Numbered from the stretch's first letter, positions 48,626 to 57,200 are shown. The stretch is DNA of 64,000 nt from Crocinitomicaceae bacterium (GCA_021325675.1 JAJTCM010000006.1:141870-205869); one strand, 5' to 3'. A program made the numbers and translations. Notes: a model not told the origin generated them from the sequence alone.

Positions 48626-51466
48626 TTATTTCATCTTGAGGTCAAGACCATAGTTTTTACCTTTCTGGATGGCAGGCAAACCGTCTTCGAGCCAGATCGG
48701 GGCCGGGGCATCAAGCAGGTAATGATCAAAAAACTGGCGCATCCGAATGGAAAGATCGATCCGGTTGGCGTTTTTCATCAGGTTGTGATCGTCGCCGTTG
48801 TAGTTGAGCATCCAAACCGGTTTCCCGAGACGCTTGAGACCGGTGAACAATTCGATTCCCTGGTACCACGGAACAGCGCCGTCGGCATCATTGTGCATAA
48901 TCAATAAGGGCGTAGCGACTTTCGGCAGGTGGAAAATCGGGGAGTTTTCGACATAGAGCTCAGGCGCTTCCCAGATTGTTTTACCGATGCGGCTTTGGGT
49001 GCGCTCATATTGGAACTGGCGGTTCAAGCCGCTTCCCCAACGGATACCGCCGTAAGCCGAAAACATATTTCCTACCGGCGCGCCGGCCATGGCAGCCTTG
49101 TAGCGTTTTGTCATTGTCACGAGTTGTGCTGTCTGGTAACCACCCCAGCTTTGTCCCTGCAAGCCCATGCGCGTAGAATCGGCAGCCGGGTAGTTTTTCA
49201 GAACAAAGTCCGTTCCGCTCATGATGCAATCGTAAGCGCCTTTGGCCGGGTGGCCGGCTTCGTAACGGATATCCGGAATGAGGACCATGTAGCCAGCGGA
49301 CGCATACTCCGTGGGGTAAATGATGGAAGCCGTCGGTTTCGGCGCATAATGATTGTGGAGCTCATCGCTGTACATTTCGTAGAAATACACGAGCAAAGGA
49401 TATTTTTTGGACGGATCGTAATTCTCAGGCTTGTAAAGCAAACCTTCCAGCGGGATCCCGGAATAGCTTTTCCACTGCACGAGCTCAACTGTTGCCCAGT
49501 TGTATTCGCTTTGCTGCGGGTTTGTTACCGATACACGCTTCAATTCGCTTTTCTTATCGAAATCAGTCACGTAAACATCCGGGTAATCCAGCAGTGAGGA
49601 CTTTTGGAAAACCATGCGCTCACTGTTCTTCGCTTTGCGGAAGCCCGTGTAAGTATGATTGCTGTGGGAACGCTCGAGCAAATCGATGTGTTCGCCATGC
49701 ATTTTTACCTGGTAAAAGGATTCGGATTTGTCTTTTTCGAAAAAGGCGCGAATATAGGTGTTCGCCAGGTCAAAATATAAGCTGTCGTAAGACCAGAAAC
49801 CAATAGAATAGCGGATCTTGTTCATTTCTGCATCGGAATCAATGAAAGAACGCAGTCTTTTGTTTTCAATGTCGTATTTGTAGATATCGTATTTGGAAGC
49901 GATGAGCAATTCTTTTTCGCCGCGGATCCAGTCAATTCCACCGATTGGTCCGGGGGTTACCGGCATTCCGTTTACGTCTTCGAGCCATTCGGCCTTCGTT
50001 CCGCAGGTGATGCAGCTGGTAGCTCCGCTTTCAATATCCACAAGGTATTGCTGCAGGTCTTTATCGTCAAAATAGGTATAATATCTCCCGGATGGAGAAA
50101 GCTGTGAGCCGTGACTGTCGGCTTTGCGGAGCAGTTTTTTCTCACCCGTCAATACGTTCACGCGGTAAACATCCCTTTTGTTCGGATACTCCCAGTTATA
50201 GTAAGATTCGTAAGGACGCTGGTTGTAGCCCAGGACGTAAGGACTTGGATTATCCGCGTTGTGGCGCAAGCCGATGGAATCATTTTCGATAACGGTGAAC
50301 GTGCTGGAATTGAGATCGTAAACAGCAAACCAGGTTTCTTTTTCATCGCGTGACAATTCAACTAATTGCTGGGGCTGCAGGCGGTCATCTTTCCAGTGCC
50401 AGAGATCGAGCCTGGCTTTTTCACTTTCGAGGAGTGAATCTTTCGGCTCTGCCTTCGGCTTGTCTGCAATCCCGAAAAAAACTTTGCTTCCGTCCGCTGA
50501 AAAATAAGGGCTGAAATTCTCACTAACGCTTTTTGTCAGCGCCAGGTCGCCTTGTAAAACATCTACCAACGGGGTTTTTTTGTCAGAAATGTAATCATAC
50601 AGGTGCATCTGGTATACTTTGCTGTCTTTGGCCGTATCCTGCGATGCGAGATAAACGAGCTTGTTCCCGCTTTTGTCAAATTCGAACTCAGCAACAGCTT
50701 TGTATTTCTCCAGCAGCAGCTTGTTCAGGTCCGCACCCGGGTTGAAATCAAATAAACCCACTGTGAACGTGTCCTGCTCCTTTATTTTTCGGTGCAGCAC
50801 GTACGCCAGGTGATCGCCTTTTTCTGAAAATTTGTAAGCTGTCGTATTTTTGAAATACGATTTCTCCCCCGGATCAGCAGCTGAGCGAACTGTAAGCAGG
50901 TTTCCGTCGGATGTTGGTTCTTCCTCCTCTTTTTTCTTTTTCTTCTTCTTTTTTTTCTTCGGCTTCACCGGTTTATCGGAAGGCATCACATTGTCGTGTG
51001 ACAAATAAGCGAAGCGGCTACCTTCTTCCGCTACCGCAAATTCTTTGACTTTGGGAATTTTCACCAGGGAATCCTTTTCGGCGTACCAGATCCCAAGCGT
51101 ATCTTTCGGCCATTTGTCTTTTTTGACCTTGTTCAGCTCGCAGTTGCGCAAGGTATCAAAACCAGCCGTGATTTTAAACAAAAGCGCTTTGGAATCCGCT
51201 GTGAATTTCGGGCCGGTTCCTTTGAAAACCGAATCTTTCTTCCCTGTTTCATTGTTGATAATGTAGAGGTAACCGTCGCCCCGGTGCGGCTTGATGGTAT
51301 AAACCGTATACCTGCCGTCGCCGGAGAGCAAAACATCGCCCACACGTTTCCAATCGTTGTAAATCGTATGGTCAATCACTTTTTTGCCTGCGGTATTGTC
51401 TGTGGCGGTTTGGGCGAAGAGCAGGCCGCAGAAAAGCAGGGCTGAACTTAAAAGAAGCGTTTTCAT
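48626..51466 (-). CDS. Secreted S9-family (prolyl oligopeptidase-like) peptidase
   Basis: This 946-aa exported serine peptidase has a signal peptide (MKTLLLSSALLFCGLLFAQ), a long beta-propeller-like region (about 40-690) and a C-terminal alpha/beta-hydrolase domain. The nucleophile is in GLQGQSWGGYQTAQLV. The acid and His lie in LLIMHNDADGAVPWYQGIEL and LNYNGDDHNLMKNANRIDLS. PLLVYFYEMYSDELHNHYAP precedes them. The length fits the family. At about residues 167-185 an unusual low-complexity tract of ten consecutive Lys followed by Glu interrupts the propeller; the DNA there (50921-50962) is a pyrimidine run with eight T in a row. It is monocistronic. Confidence 0.92.
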   Translation of the reverse strand: MKTLLLSSALLFCGLLFAQTATDNTAGKKVIDHTIYNDWKRVGDVLLSGDGRYTVYTIKPHRGDGYLYIINNETGKKDSVFKGTGPKFTADSKALLFKITAGFDTLRNCELNKVKKDKWPKDTLGIWYAEKDSLVKIPKVKEFAVAEEGSRFAYLSHDNVMPSDKPVKPKKKKKKKKKKEEEEPTSDGNLLTVRSAADPGEKSYFKNTTAYKFSEKGDHLAYVLHRKIKEQDTFTVGLFDFNPGADLNKLLLEKYKAVAEFEFDKSGNKLVYLASQDTAKDSKVYQMHLYDYISDKKTPLVDVLQGDLALTKSVSENFSPYFSADGSKVFFGIADKPKAEPKDSLLESEKARLDLWHWKDDRLQPQQLVELSRDEKETWFAVYDLNSSTFTVIENDSIGLRHNADNPSPYVLGYNQRPYESYYNWEYPNKRDVYRVNVLTGEKKLLRKADSHGSQLSPSGRYYTYFDDKDLQQYLVDIESGATSCITCGTKAEWLEDVNGMPVTPGPIGGIDWIRGEKELLIASKYDIYKYDIENKRLRSFIDSDAEMNKIRYSIGFWSYDSLYFDLANTYIRAFFEKDKSESFYQVKMHGEHIDLLERSHSNHTYTGFRKAKNSERMVFQKSSLLDYPDVYVTDFDKKSELKRVSVTNPQQSEYNWATVELVQWKSYSGIPLEGLLYKPENYDPSKKYPLLVYFYEMYSDELHNHYAPKPTASIIYPTEYASAGYMVLIPDIRYEAGHPAKGAYDCIMSGTDFVLKNYPAADSTRMGLQGQSWGGYQTAQLVTMTKRYKAAMAGAPVGNMFSAYGGIRWGSGLNRQFQYERTQSRIGKTIWEAPELYVENSPIFHLPKVATPLLIMHNDADGAVPWYQGIELFTGLKRLGKPVWMLNYNGDDHNLMKNANRIDLSIRMRQFFDHYLLDAPAPIWLEDGLPAIQKGKNYGLDLKMK

Positions 51467-51514
51467 GGCTAAAAATTTAATCTGAATTATAGTTTTCCCT
51501 GTTGAGGGATCGTT

Positions 51515-52513
51515 TTACATGAGTTTATCCGTGAGGATGCGCATTTCAATAACGGGAGAAATCCGTTCGTACAAAATGTTGTAAACAGCTTCCACGATCG
51601 GGATTTCCACCTGGAATTTTTTGTTGATCTCCATGACGCATTTCACGGCGTAATAGCCTTCAGCAATCATATCCATTTCCAGCTGCGCGGTTTTGACGGA
51701 ATAGCCTTTACCGATCATATTACCGAAAGTCCGGTTACGCGAAAAGCGGGAATAGGCCGTTACGAGCAAATCGCCGAGATAAGCGCTTGATTTCACATCG
51801 CGGTGGATCGGGCTGACCTCATCTATGAAGTTTTCGATTTCCTGGATGGCGTTGGCGATGAGCACGGACTGGAAATTATCACCGTAACCGAGACCGGCAC
51901 AAATACCGGAAGCGATGGCGTATACGTTTTTCAAAACCGCAGAAAGCTCGGTTCCAAACAAATCGTCGGAAGTTGTTGTTTTGATATAGCGGCAGGCGAG
52001 CGTATCGGCCATTGTTTGCGCGATCCGGTCGTCCTGGCAGGCAATCGTCAGGTAAGACAAGCGCTCGAGGGCAACTTCTTCCGCGTGGCACGGGCCGCAG
52101 ATGATCCCGATTTTACTGTACGGAACACCGAGGCTTTTGTGAATGAAGCGCGCCGGGATAGCGTTGTATTCGGGTACAATTCCTTTCACGGCTGAAAAGA
52201 CGACTTTGCCTTCGAACCATTTTTGCGGAACGTTTTCGAACAGTTTATATAAGAAAGCGGATGGAGTTGCAATAATCACAATATCAGCAGGCTCAATAAT
52301 TTCCTGGAGATTGGTGGAAATATTGATCTTGTTCAGGTCAAACTCAACGGATTGCAGGTATTTCGGGTTGTGACGGAATTTCAGGATGTGGGCTACCGCT
52401 TCGTTGCTCCGCATCCACCAGTTGACGGACGAAACATTGTTCGACAAGATCTTAACCAGCGCTGTTGCCCAGCTTCCCCCCCCGATTACAGCTATTTTTT
52501 TTTGTTTTGACAT
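51515..52513 (-). CDS. gpsA: NAD(P)H-dependent glycerol-3-phosphate dehydrogenase
   Basis: GpsA (332 aa) reduces dihydroxyacetone phosphate to glycerol-3-phosphate for phospholipid synthesis. The Rossmann motif IAVIGGGSWATALVKIL is at the N-terminus, followed by IVIATPSAFLYKLFENVP, VVFSAVKGIV, GIICGPCHAEEVALERLSYL, FGTELSAVLKNVYAIASGIC and SSAYLGDLLVTAYSRFSRNR. It ends normally with VEIPIVEAVYNILYERISP. A TTG at 52528 is in frame upstream but lies against the -7 box TACCTTTG, so the ATG at 52513 (MSKQKKIAVIGG) is used. It is monocistronic and divergent from the response regulator at 52677. Confidence 0.96.
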   Translation of the reverse strand: MSKQKKIAVIGGGSWATALVKILSNNVSSVNWWMRSNEAVAHILKFRHNPKYLQSVEFDLNKINISTNLQEIIEPADIVIIATPSAFLYKLFENVPQKWFEGKVVFSAVKGIVPEYNAIPARFIHKSLGVPYSKIGIICGPCHAEEVALERLSYLTIACQDDRIAQTMADTLACRYIKTTTSDDLFGTELSAVLKNVYAIASGICAGLGYGDNFQSVLIANAIQEIENFIDEVSPIHRDVKSSAYLGDLLVTAYSRFSRNRTFGNMIGKGYSVKTAQLEMDMIAEGYYAVKCVMEINKKFQVEIPIVEAVYNILYERISPVIEMRILTDKLM

Positions 52514-52525
52514 TACTTGGAAAAG

Positions 52526-52533
52526 CAAAGGTA
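52526..52533 (-). promoter_or_regulatory. Putative gpsA promoter, -7 box
   Basis: The minus strand reads TACCTTTG, 12 bases before the gpsA ATG at 52513. Confidence 0.5.
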
Positions 52534-52676
52534 GAAAAAAATGTGGAAAGCGCGAAGCAAAGCCGAAAAACTACGCCGGGACATTCTTTGGCTTTCCTGT
52601 TGTATTTTTAGCTCCGGGATGCTGAAAACTGCATAATGATCCGCTTTTTTTGTTACATTTACAACAAAAAGGGGGT

Positions 52677-53315
52677 ATGGCGAACATAGTTTTAGTGGAC
52701 GATCATGAAATCGTAATGGATTCGCTAAAGTATATGATTGAGACGGAAACAACACATTCTGTGCAGGCGAAATTCAAAAACGGGGAAAGTTTTATTCAAT
52801 ATTTCAATACGGGGAAAACCGGTCATTTCGACCTGGCGATCATTGATGTGAAACTGCCGGATATCAGCGGCCTTGACCTCGTGAAGCACATCCGGAAAAC
52901 TGATCCCGTCACTAAAATTATCCTGCTTTCCCAATACGACAACTACGAATTTGTGTTCACCGGCCTGAAAAACGGGATTTCGGGCTACCTGCTCAAAAGC
53001 AGCGCGGGCCACGAGCTGATCGAAGCAATTGATACCGTACTCAAAGGCCGTGAATATATGAGCCGTGAAATGATCAACCTCCTGGTAAAGGCCAGCGTGC
53101 GGGAAGATTACAACATCCAGCTGACTAACCGCGAAAGGGAAATCCTGGGCCTCATCGCCACGGGGTGCACCGCCAGAAATATTGCCGATATGCTGGGAGT
53201 TGAGCCGACAACCGTTGAGTTTCACAAGCGGAACCTGAAGCAGAAGTTCAATGTTAAAAAATCGACGGAACTTGTCCGCAAGGCATTTGACCTTGGGGTT
53301 GTTACCCCGATGTGA
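52677..53315 (+). CDS. NarL/FixJ-type response regulator (first)
   Basis: This 212-aa transcription regulator has a receiver domain and a LuxR-type helix-turn-helix. The receiver begins MANIVLVDDHEIVMDSLKYM; the phosphoacceptor Asp is in DLAIIDVKLPDISGLDLVKH, with the conserved Ser in KIILLSQYDN and Lys in GYLLKSSAGHE. The DNA-binding part is NIQLTNREREILGLIATGCT, ARNIADMLGVEPTTVEFHKR, NLKQKFNVKKSTELV. The frame opens at a TTG at 52650 but the ATG at 52677 gives the right N-terminus. There is no adjacent kinase; the HisKA_3-type kinase at 54926 is the nearest candidate partner. It converges with a lipoprotein gene three bases away. Confidence 0.93.
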   Translation: MANIVLVDDHEIVMDSLKYMIETETTHSVQAKFKNGESFIQYFNTGKTGHFDLAIIDVKLPDISGLDLVKHIRKTDPVTKIILLSQYDNYEFVFTGLKNGISGYLLKSSAGHELIEAIDTVLKGREYMSREMINLLVKASVREDYNIQLTNREREILGLIATGCTARNIADMLGVEPTTVEFHKRNLKQKFNVKKSTELVRKAFDLGVVTPM

Positions 53316-53318
53316 ACC

Positions 53319-53648
53319 TTAATTCCGGTTTCCGAGACATTCTTTCCTGATCCGGTCAAATTTATTCGTCAGCTCCAAGCTTAAGATTTCTTTCAGCCGT
53401 GCGGGATTTGTTTCCAGGGAGTGGATATCATAGCCTGAAACGAGGTCATCGCGGAGAATTCCCGAAATGCAGCCGCAGGTGCTGACATACAAAGAATCCG
53501 GAACAGGCTGCTTCAAGCGCTTATTCAGTACCCCGATAACATGATCGCATTCGTTCAGTACCAGGTTTTCCGCCTGGATATTTTTGCGTGCCTGTTCGCC
53601 GAAGCAGGAGAGCAAAATAAAGGGTAAAATGAAAGCTGTTTTTCTCAT
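53319..53648 (-). CDS. Small putative lipoprotein within the two-component region
   Basis: This 109-aa lipoprotein of unknown function starts at ATG 53648 (MRKTAFILPFILLSC), with the lipobox Cys at residue 15. The frame extends to 53777, but that stretch holds a promoter box and the 16-bp hairpin sequence, so the shorter form is preferred. The mature part contains NLVLNECDHVIGVLNKRLKQ, YVSTCGCISGILRDDLVSGY and FDRIRKECL. The cysteines (C35, C60, C62 and C105, by reading) could form disulfides. It is transcribed between two response regulator genes but on the opposite strand. The family is not recognised. Confidence 0.65.
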   Translation of the reverse strand: MRKTAFILPFILLSCFGEQARKNIQAENLVLNECDHVIGVLNKRLKQPVPDSLYVSTCGCISGILRDDLVSGYDIHSLETNPARLKEILSLELTNKFDRIRKECLGNRN

Positions 53649-53687
53649 GTGCTGTTTACAGCCACAAAATAAGTTTATTTTTTTATA

Positions 53688-53695
53688 CAAAAATA
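53688..53695 (-). promoter_or_regulatory. Putative promoter of the small lipoprotein gene, -7 box
   Basis: The minus strand reads TATTTTTG about 40 bases before the ATG at 53648. It abuts the 16-bp hairpin repeat at 53695-53710. Confidence 0.4.
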
Positions 53696-53710
53696 GTCCC
53701 GGAAACGGGG
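53695..53710. repeat. 16-bp hairpin repeat, left copy
   Basis: AGTCCCGGAAACGGGG folds as CCCG-GAAA-CGGG with a GNRA-type loop. The reverse complement occurs exactly at 56807-56822, so the copies bracket the regulator-kinase cassette in inverted orientation. Confidence 0.6.
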
Positions 53711-53783
53711 TAATTTCATAAAAATTGCAGCAATTTGTTTTTCGTGATTTTTCGTTTAACTTTATCGTCAAATTCATTCAATT

Positions 53784-54437
53784 ATGGAAAGTATCCGCGT
53801 TGCTATTGCTGAAGATCAACCGATTGTCCTGAACGGGCTTGCCTTGATCCTCACCGGGCATGAGCAGCTCAAAGTAACCCACCTGGCTGAAAACGGGAAA
53901 CAGCTGCTCGATAAGATCGAGGCTTCGAAAGAATTGCCCCACGCCATTCTGATGGACCTGGATATGCCTGTTATGAACGGATTCGAAACCACGAAGATCA
54001 TCAGCGAGATCTATCCTGAAATCAAAATCATTTTCCTGACATCACACACCAACAGCTCTTTTGTTGAAAAAGCAATTATGCTGGGCGGCCACGGTTACCT
54101 TTCCAAAGATGCGCAGGTTGAAGAGATCCACGAAGCCCTGGTGGAGGTAACCAAACAAGGTTTTTACTTCAATGAGTTCATTAGTTATGTACAATTGAAA
54201 AAATTATTGACCCAAAGCAAAATCAAGCCTAATTTCGATATTAAGATCAAGCTGAGCCCCCGGGAGATTGATTTTATCCGCCTGCTCTGCAAAGAAAAAA
54301 CCGATCAGGAGATTGCCAACGAGCTATTTATCACTGCATTAACCGCCGAAAGCTATCGCAAGGGCATCCTGCGCAAACTGGGCGTGAAAAAGTCTGTCGG
54401 TATTGCCGTATATGCCGTAAAAAATAACCTTTTTTAA
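53784..54437 (+). CDS. NarL/FixJ-type response regulator (second)
   Basis: This 217-aa response regulator has a receiver with MESIRVAIAEDQPIVLNGLA at the start, the phosphoacceptor Asp in HAILMDLDMPVMNGFETTKI, Thr in IIFLTSHTNSSF and Lys in GGHGYLSKDAQ. The output domain is LuxR-like: KIKLSPREIDFIRLLCKEKT, DQEIANELFITALTAESYRK, ILRKLGVKKSVGIAVYAV. It is distinctly different from the first regulator, so the two are not a recent duplicate. A terminator follows, then the 121-aa unknown gene and the histidine kinase. It is the likely partner of that kinase, which is of the matching HisKA_3 type. Confidence 0.93.
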   Translation: MESIRVAIAEDQPIVLNGLALILTGHEQLKVTHLAENGKQLLDKIEASKELPHAILMDLDMPVMNGFETTKIISEIYPEIKIIFLTSHTNSSFVEKAIMLGGHGYLSKDAQVEEIHEALVEVTKQGFYFNEFISYVQLKKLLTQSKIKPNFDIKIKLSPREIDFIRLLCKEKTDQEIANELFITALTAESYRKGILRKLGVKKSVGIAVYAVKNNLF

Positions 54438-54454
54438 AAAACCTATCATTTTTT

Positions 54455-54477
54455 AGGGGGGAAGCCCCCTTGTTTTT
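54455..54477 (+). terminator. Terminator after the second response regulator
   Basis: AGGGGG-GAAG-CCCCCT forms a GC-only stem with a GNRA-like loop, followed by TGTTTTT. It may separate the regulator from the downstream genes, allowing different expression levels. Confidence 0.7.
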
Positions 54478-54533
54478 GAGGTTTACAGTTAACAAAAGAA
54501 GTTATTTTCTTTGCAGACACAAAAACATGTATT

Positions 54534-54899
54534 ATGATTATTAGAAATTTTAAAGCAATGGTTGATATACTCAACAAGGAAGACGATTCCCTGTATGTTG
54601 AGTATACCCTTTTTTCACTCGGGAGATCCTGCAAGCTTGACCAGGTTGTGTGCCAGGAAGTACAATTGTATGAAATACACGACCACCCGCTGCCAGGTAT
54701 GCGAGCCAATGTTTACCTCAACGAAGTAAACGGAGGAAACCCCTTCACTTTTTCAGATACCTTTGATATTCCGGCCAATATGAGCTTTAACGCCCAGCGC
54801 CCGTTTATTGAAGTGAATTTTTTCATCTCTGACAAGGACGATCCAACGAAGACACCAAAATACAAAGGCGGCGTAATTATCCGGACGAGTATTCCCTGA
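54534..54899 (+). CDS. Unknown 121-aa protein between regulator and kinase
   Basis: I do not recognise this protein. It has no signal peptide and no transmembrane segment. The pattern of alternating hydrophobic residues (SLYVEYTLFSLGRSCKLDQV, QEVQLYEIHDHPLPGMRANV, RPFIEVNFFISDKDD, KYKGGVIIRTSIP) predicts a beta-rich fold, so a small cytoplasmic beta barrel or sandwich is likely. The start is ATG at 54534; the preceding TTATTTTCTTTG is only a near match to the -7 box. The kinase gene starts 26 bases after its stop, so the two are probably cotranscribed. Its position suggests a regulator or sensor partner for the kinase, which is inference. Confidence 0.65.
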   Translation: MIIRNFKAMVDILNKEDDSLYVEYTLFSLGRSCKLDQVVCQEVQLYEIHDHPLPGMRANVYLNEVNGGNPFTFSDTFDIPANMSFNAQRPFIEVNFFISDKDDPTKTPKYKGGVIIRTSIP

Positions 54900-54925
54900 C
54901 TAAAATTTTAATTATATTTACCAAA

Positions 54926-56767
54926 ATGAAAATCGTTTTGGTAACCCTATTTCTAGCATTTTCCTTTGGTGCTCCGGCCCAAAAGGGAAATGCTTTTTTT
55001 ATGCGTTTAAACCAAGCCGAAAAACTGTTGGAAAGCAACCCGGATAAGGCTTTGGAAGAGCTTGCAAAACTGGAGCACGATAGCTTATCCTACAGCAAAG
55101 AACAGAAAAGGAAGCTTTATTTGTGCCTGGCAGCTTATTACAAAAATGTAGACCTTGAACCAGAAAAAAACTATCTCCTGAAATCCCTCAGCTTCGGGAC
55201 TCCCCCGAAAATCCGCACGGAGATCTATTACAAACTGGCGGCAAATGCATCCGGCCGGGAAGAATACACTGAAGTAATTGATTACCTGACCAAAATTTTT
55301 AGCCTGAAAAAATATGCCAGTTCTGAGATATTAGCCAAAGCACAAATCCTGATGGGAGCAAATTACTGCAGCATCAAAGATTATTCACAATCCGAAAAAT
55401 TCCTGCTTCCGGCCATAGAAACTGCTTCCAGACTCTCAGATAAAACAATTTTAATGCACGCCTATATTAATATGGGCGTATTGAACCACTATGTTGATAA
55501 ACCAGCCAATGCACTGTATTATTACAGGAAAGCGCTGAAATATGCCCCGGTTGATGATTTGTACCGGCAGGAATCTATCAAAGCGAATATCGGGGCTGAG
55601 CTCGTTGATATCGGCAATTATGAGCAGGCTGAAGTTTACCTGCGGGAAGCGCTTAAAATTGCTACCGAAATCGGGGATGAAAACGGTAAACGGATCTGTT
55701 TTAACAACCTGGCCATTATTCGCCGTGACCGGAAACAGTTCCGGGAAGCGCTGGATTATTTTTTACTGGCGCTCCAGATTGACCAGCGCAGCGGGGCGAA
55801 GGATAACATCCGCGAGCTTTACCTGAACCTGGCCGAAGTGTATGAAGAGCTTGGAAATACCAAAACCGGCCTGCAATACTACAAGCAGTATACCGAGCTA
55901 AAAGATGAGCTTTTTGATGAGGAAAAGGCGGAAACGCTTCTCGATATACAGGAAAAATACAATGCATCGGAGCGTGATAAACAAATCGCGGAAATGAAAA
56001 TAACCAAGCAGCAGGACGAAACCGACAAGCTGAACATGAGCTACATTATGCTTACCGGCGGGATCCTCGTTATTTTTGCAGCTGTTGTCACCCTGGCCTT
56101 TTTCAGGATCAAAACCCTGCGTGCCCGCAATAAAGCGCGCCTGGAACTGATCAGTGCGAGCCTGGACGCCGAGGAACGTGAACGACTGCGGATTTCCCAG
56201 GAGCTCCATGATGATCTTGGCGGGATTCTCGGTATGAGCCGCATGCTTTTTTCCAATACAAAAAAGATCCTGCGCCCGCAAGCGGAAGAGCTGTATGACC
56301 GGATCGATCAGCTGCTGGTGATGGCGAACACACGTTCCCGGGCCATTTCACATGAGCTCTTTTCCCCTACACTGAAAACTTTTGGCTTGGTGAAGGCGCT
56401 GGAAGAGCACCTCGATAACATGCGATTTGCCAATCCTGAAATGAAGCTCACTTTGGAAACCGGCCCGGAACTGGAGCTTGATCCTTTACTGGAATTAAAT
56501 TTATTCCGGATTTCACAGGAATTGCTTAACAACAGCCTTAAATATGCCGCAGCTTCCAACATCGGGATCAACATCGAAAAACGCGGCGGTTTTCTCTATT
56601 TCAGCTATTCGGATGATGGAAAAGGCTTCGATCCGGTTAAAATTAAAAAAGGGGTCGGTCTCAACAGCATCGATTCCCGCATTCAGCGCTTCGAAGGTCA
56701 AAGCAGCGTGAAAACCGCTCCCGGCAAGGGTTTCACCTTAAATATCAGGGTCCCGCTGAAGGATTAA
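54926..56767 (+). CDS. TPR-containing HisKA_3-type sensor histidine kinase
   Basis: This 613-aa membrane sensor kinase begins with a signal peptide (MKIVLVTLFLAFSFGAPAQ). Periplasmic tetratricopeptide repeats cover about 30-345 (DKTILMHAYINMGVLNHYVD, ALYYYRKALKYAPVDDLYRQ, YEQAEVYLREALKIATEIGD, REALDYFLLALQIDQRS). One transmembrane helix lies at about 371-393. The dimerisation/phosphotransfer motif is ERLRISQELHDDLGGILGMS, with H428. The ATPase part has the N box LFRISQELLNNSLKYA, the G1 box SYSDDGKGFD and the G2 block KGVGLNSIDSRI. All catalytic residues are in place. No receiver is fused. The NarL-type regulators at 53784 and 52677 are its natural partners. Confidence 0.94.
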   Translation: MKIVLVTLFLAFSFGAPAQKGNAFFMRLNQAEKLLESNPDKALEELAKLEHDSLSYSKEQKRKLYLCLAAYYKNVDLEPEKNYLLKSLSFGTPPKIRTEIYYKLAANASGREEYTEVIDYLTKIFSLKKYASSEILAKAQILMGANYCSIKDYSQSEKFLLPAIETASRLSDKTILMHAYINMGVLNHYVDKPANALYYYRKALKYAPVDDLYRQESIKANIGAELVDIGNYEQAEVYLREALKIATEIGDENGKRICFNNLAIIRRDRKQFREALDYFLLALQIDQRSGAKDNIRELYLNLAEVYEELGNTKTGLQYYKQYTELKDELFDEEKAETLLDIQEKYNASERDKQIAEMKITKQQDETDKLNMSYIMLTGGILVIFAAVVTLAFFRIKTLRARNKARLELISASLDAEERERLRISQELHDDLGGILGMSRMLFSNTKKILRPQAEELYDRIDQLLVMANTRSRAISHELFSPTLKTFGLVKALEEHLDNMRFANPEMKLTLETGPELELDPLLELNLFRISQELLNNSLKYAAASNIGINIEKRGGFLYFSYSDDGKGFDPVKIKKGVGLNSIDSRIQRFEGQSSVKTAPGKGFTLNIRVPLKD

Positions 56768-56778
56768 AAACGCCCTAC

Positions 56779-56822
56779 CCCCTGTTTCCGGGGTATGCTT
56801 CAGACCCCCCGTTTCCGGGACT
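56779..56822. repeat. 16-bp hairpin repeat, right copies
   Basis: CCCCTGTTTCCGGGG (56779-56793) and CCCCGTTTCCGGGACT (56807-56822) follow the kinase gene. The second is the exact reverse complement of 53695-53710. They form short hairpins and may end the kinase transcript. Confidence 0.6.
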
Positions 56823-56873
56823 TGTTTTGTATTGTTTTATGTTCTTTTTTTGTGAAATAAGATTTACGTCACG

Positions 56874-57200
56874 ATGGATTGCATTAGCAGAAGCAGAAAC
56901 ATATTACAAATTAACAAAAGCACAGCCAGTATGTACAGAGTTATTCCTGTGGAAAACCAGGATATTTCACCAGATAAATCTCATGAATTGCTTAAAACCT
57001 GGGAACTGAAAAGCGGTCAGAAAACCAATCTTTGCATAGAAAAACTCTGTACAAATTCACATATTGAAGGTGTTATAGTCCTTTCCCTGGATAAACAAAT
57101 GGAAGGCACTTACATAGCCCCGCTATGCCACAAACACCGGGATGCCGGGCGTGAAATCCTGCTTGACAGGTCTTTCAGGCTGATTAAAATCGAGGACTAG
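56874..57200 (+). CDS. Small protein with a possible treble-clef zinc site
   Basis: This 108-aa protein of unknown function has C54-x4-C59-x3-H63, then EGTYIAPLCHKHRDAG with C85-x2-H88. The spacing and the ending YIAPLCHKH recall small HNH-like/treble-clef proteins with a WYIVPLC-x-x-H motif that are common in bacteria, so zinc binding is likely. The canonical catalytic His of nucleases cannot be confirmed. The start is uncertain: ATG at 56874, or the internal ATG at codon 20 (MYRVIPVENQD). It converges with the DUF4199 gene, overlapping it by four bases. Confidence 0.55.
   Translation: MDCISRSRNILQINKSTASMYRVIPVENQDISPDKSHELLKTWELKSGQKTNLCIEKLCTNSHIEGVIVLSLDKQMEGTYIAPLCHKHRDAGREILLDRSFRLIKIED

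Noticed and set aside
53649..53777. N-terminal extension of the lipoprotein at 53319
   Set aside because: It contains a promoter box and a hairpin repeat, and a proper lipoprotein signal begins at ATG 53648.
54446..54709. Minus-strand 87-codon frame in the two-component region
   Set aside because: It overlaps the 121-aa plus-strand gene and a terminator, starts within coding sequence and has no family features.
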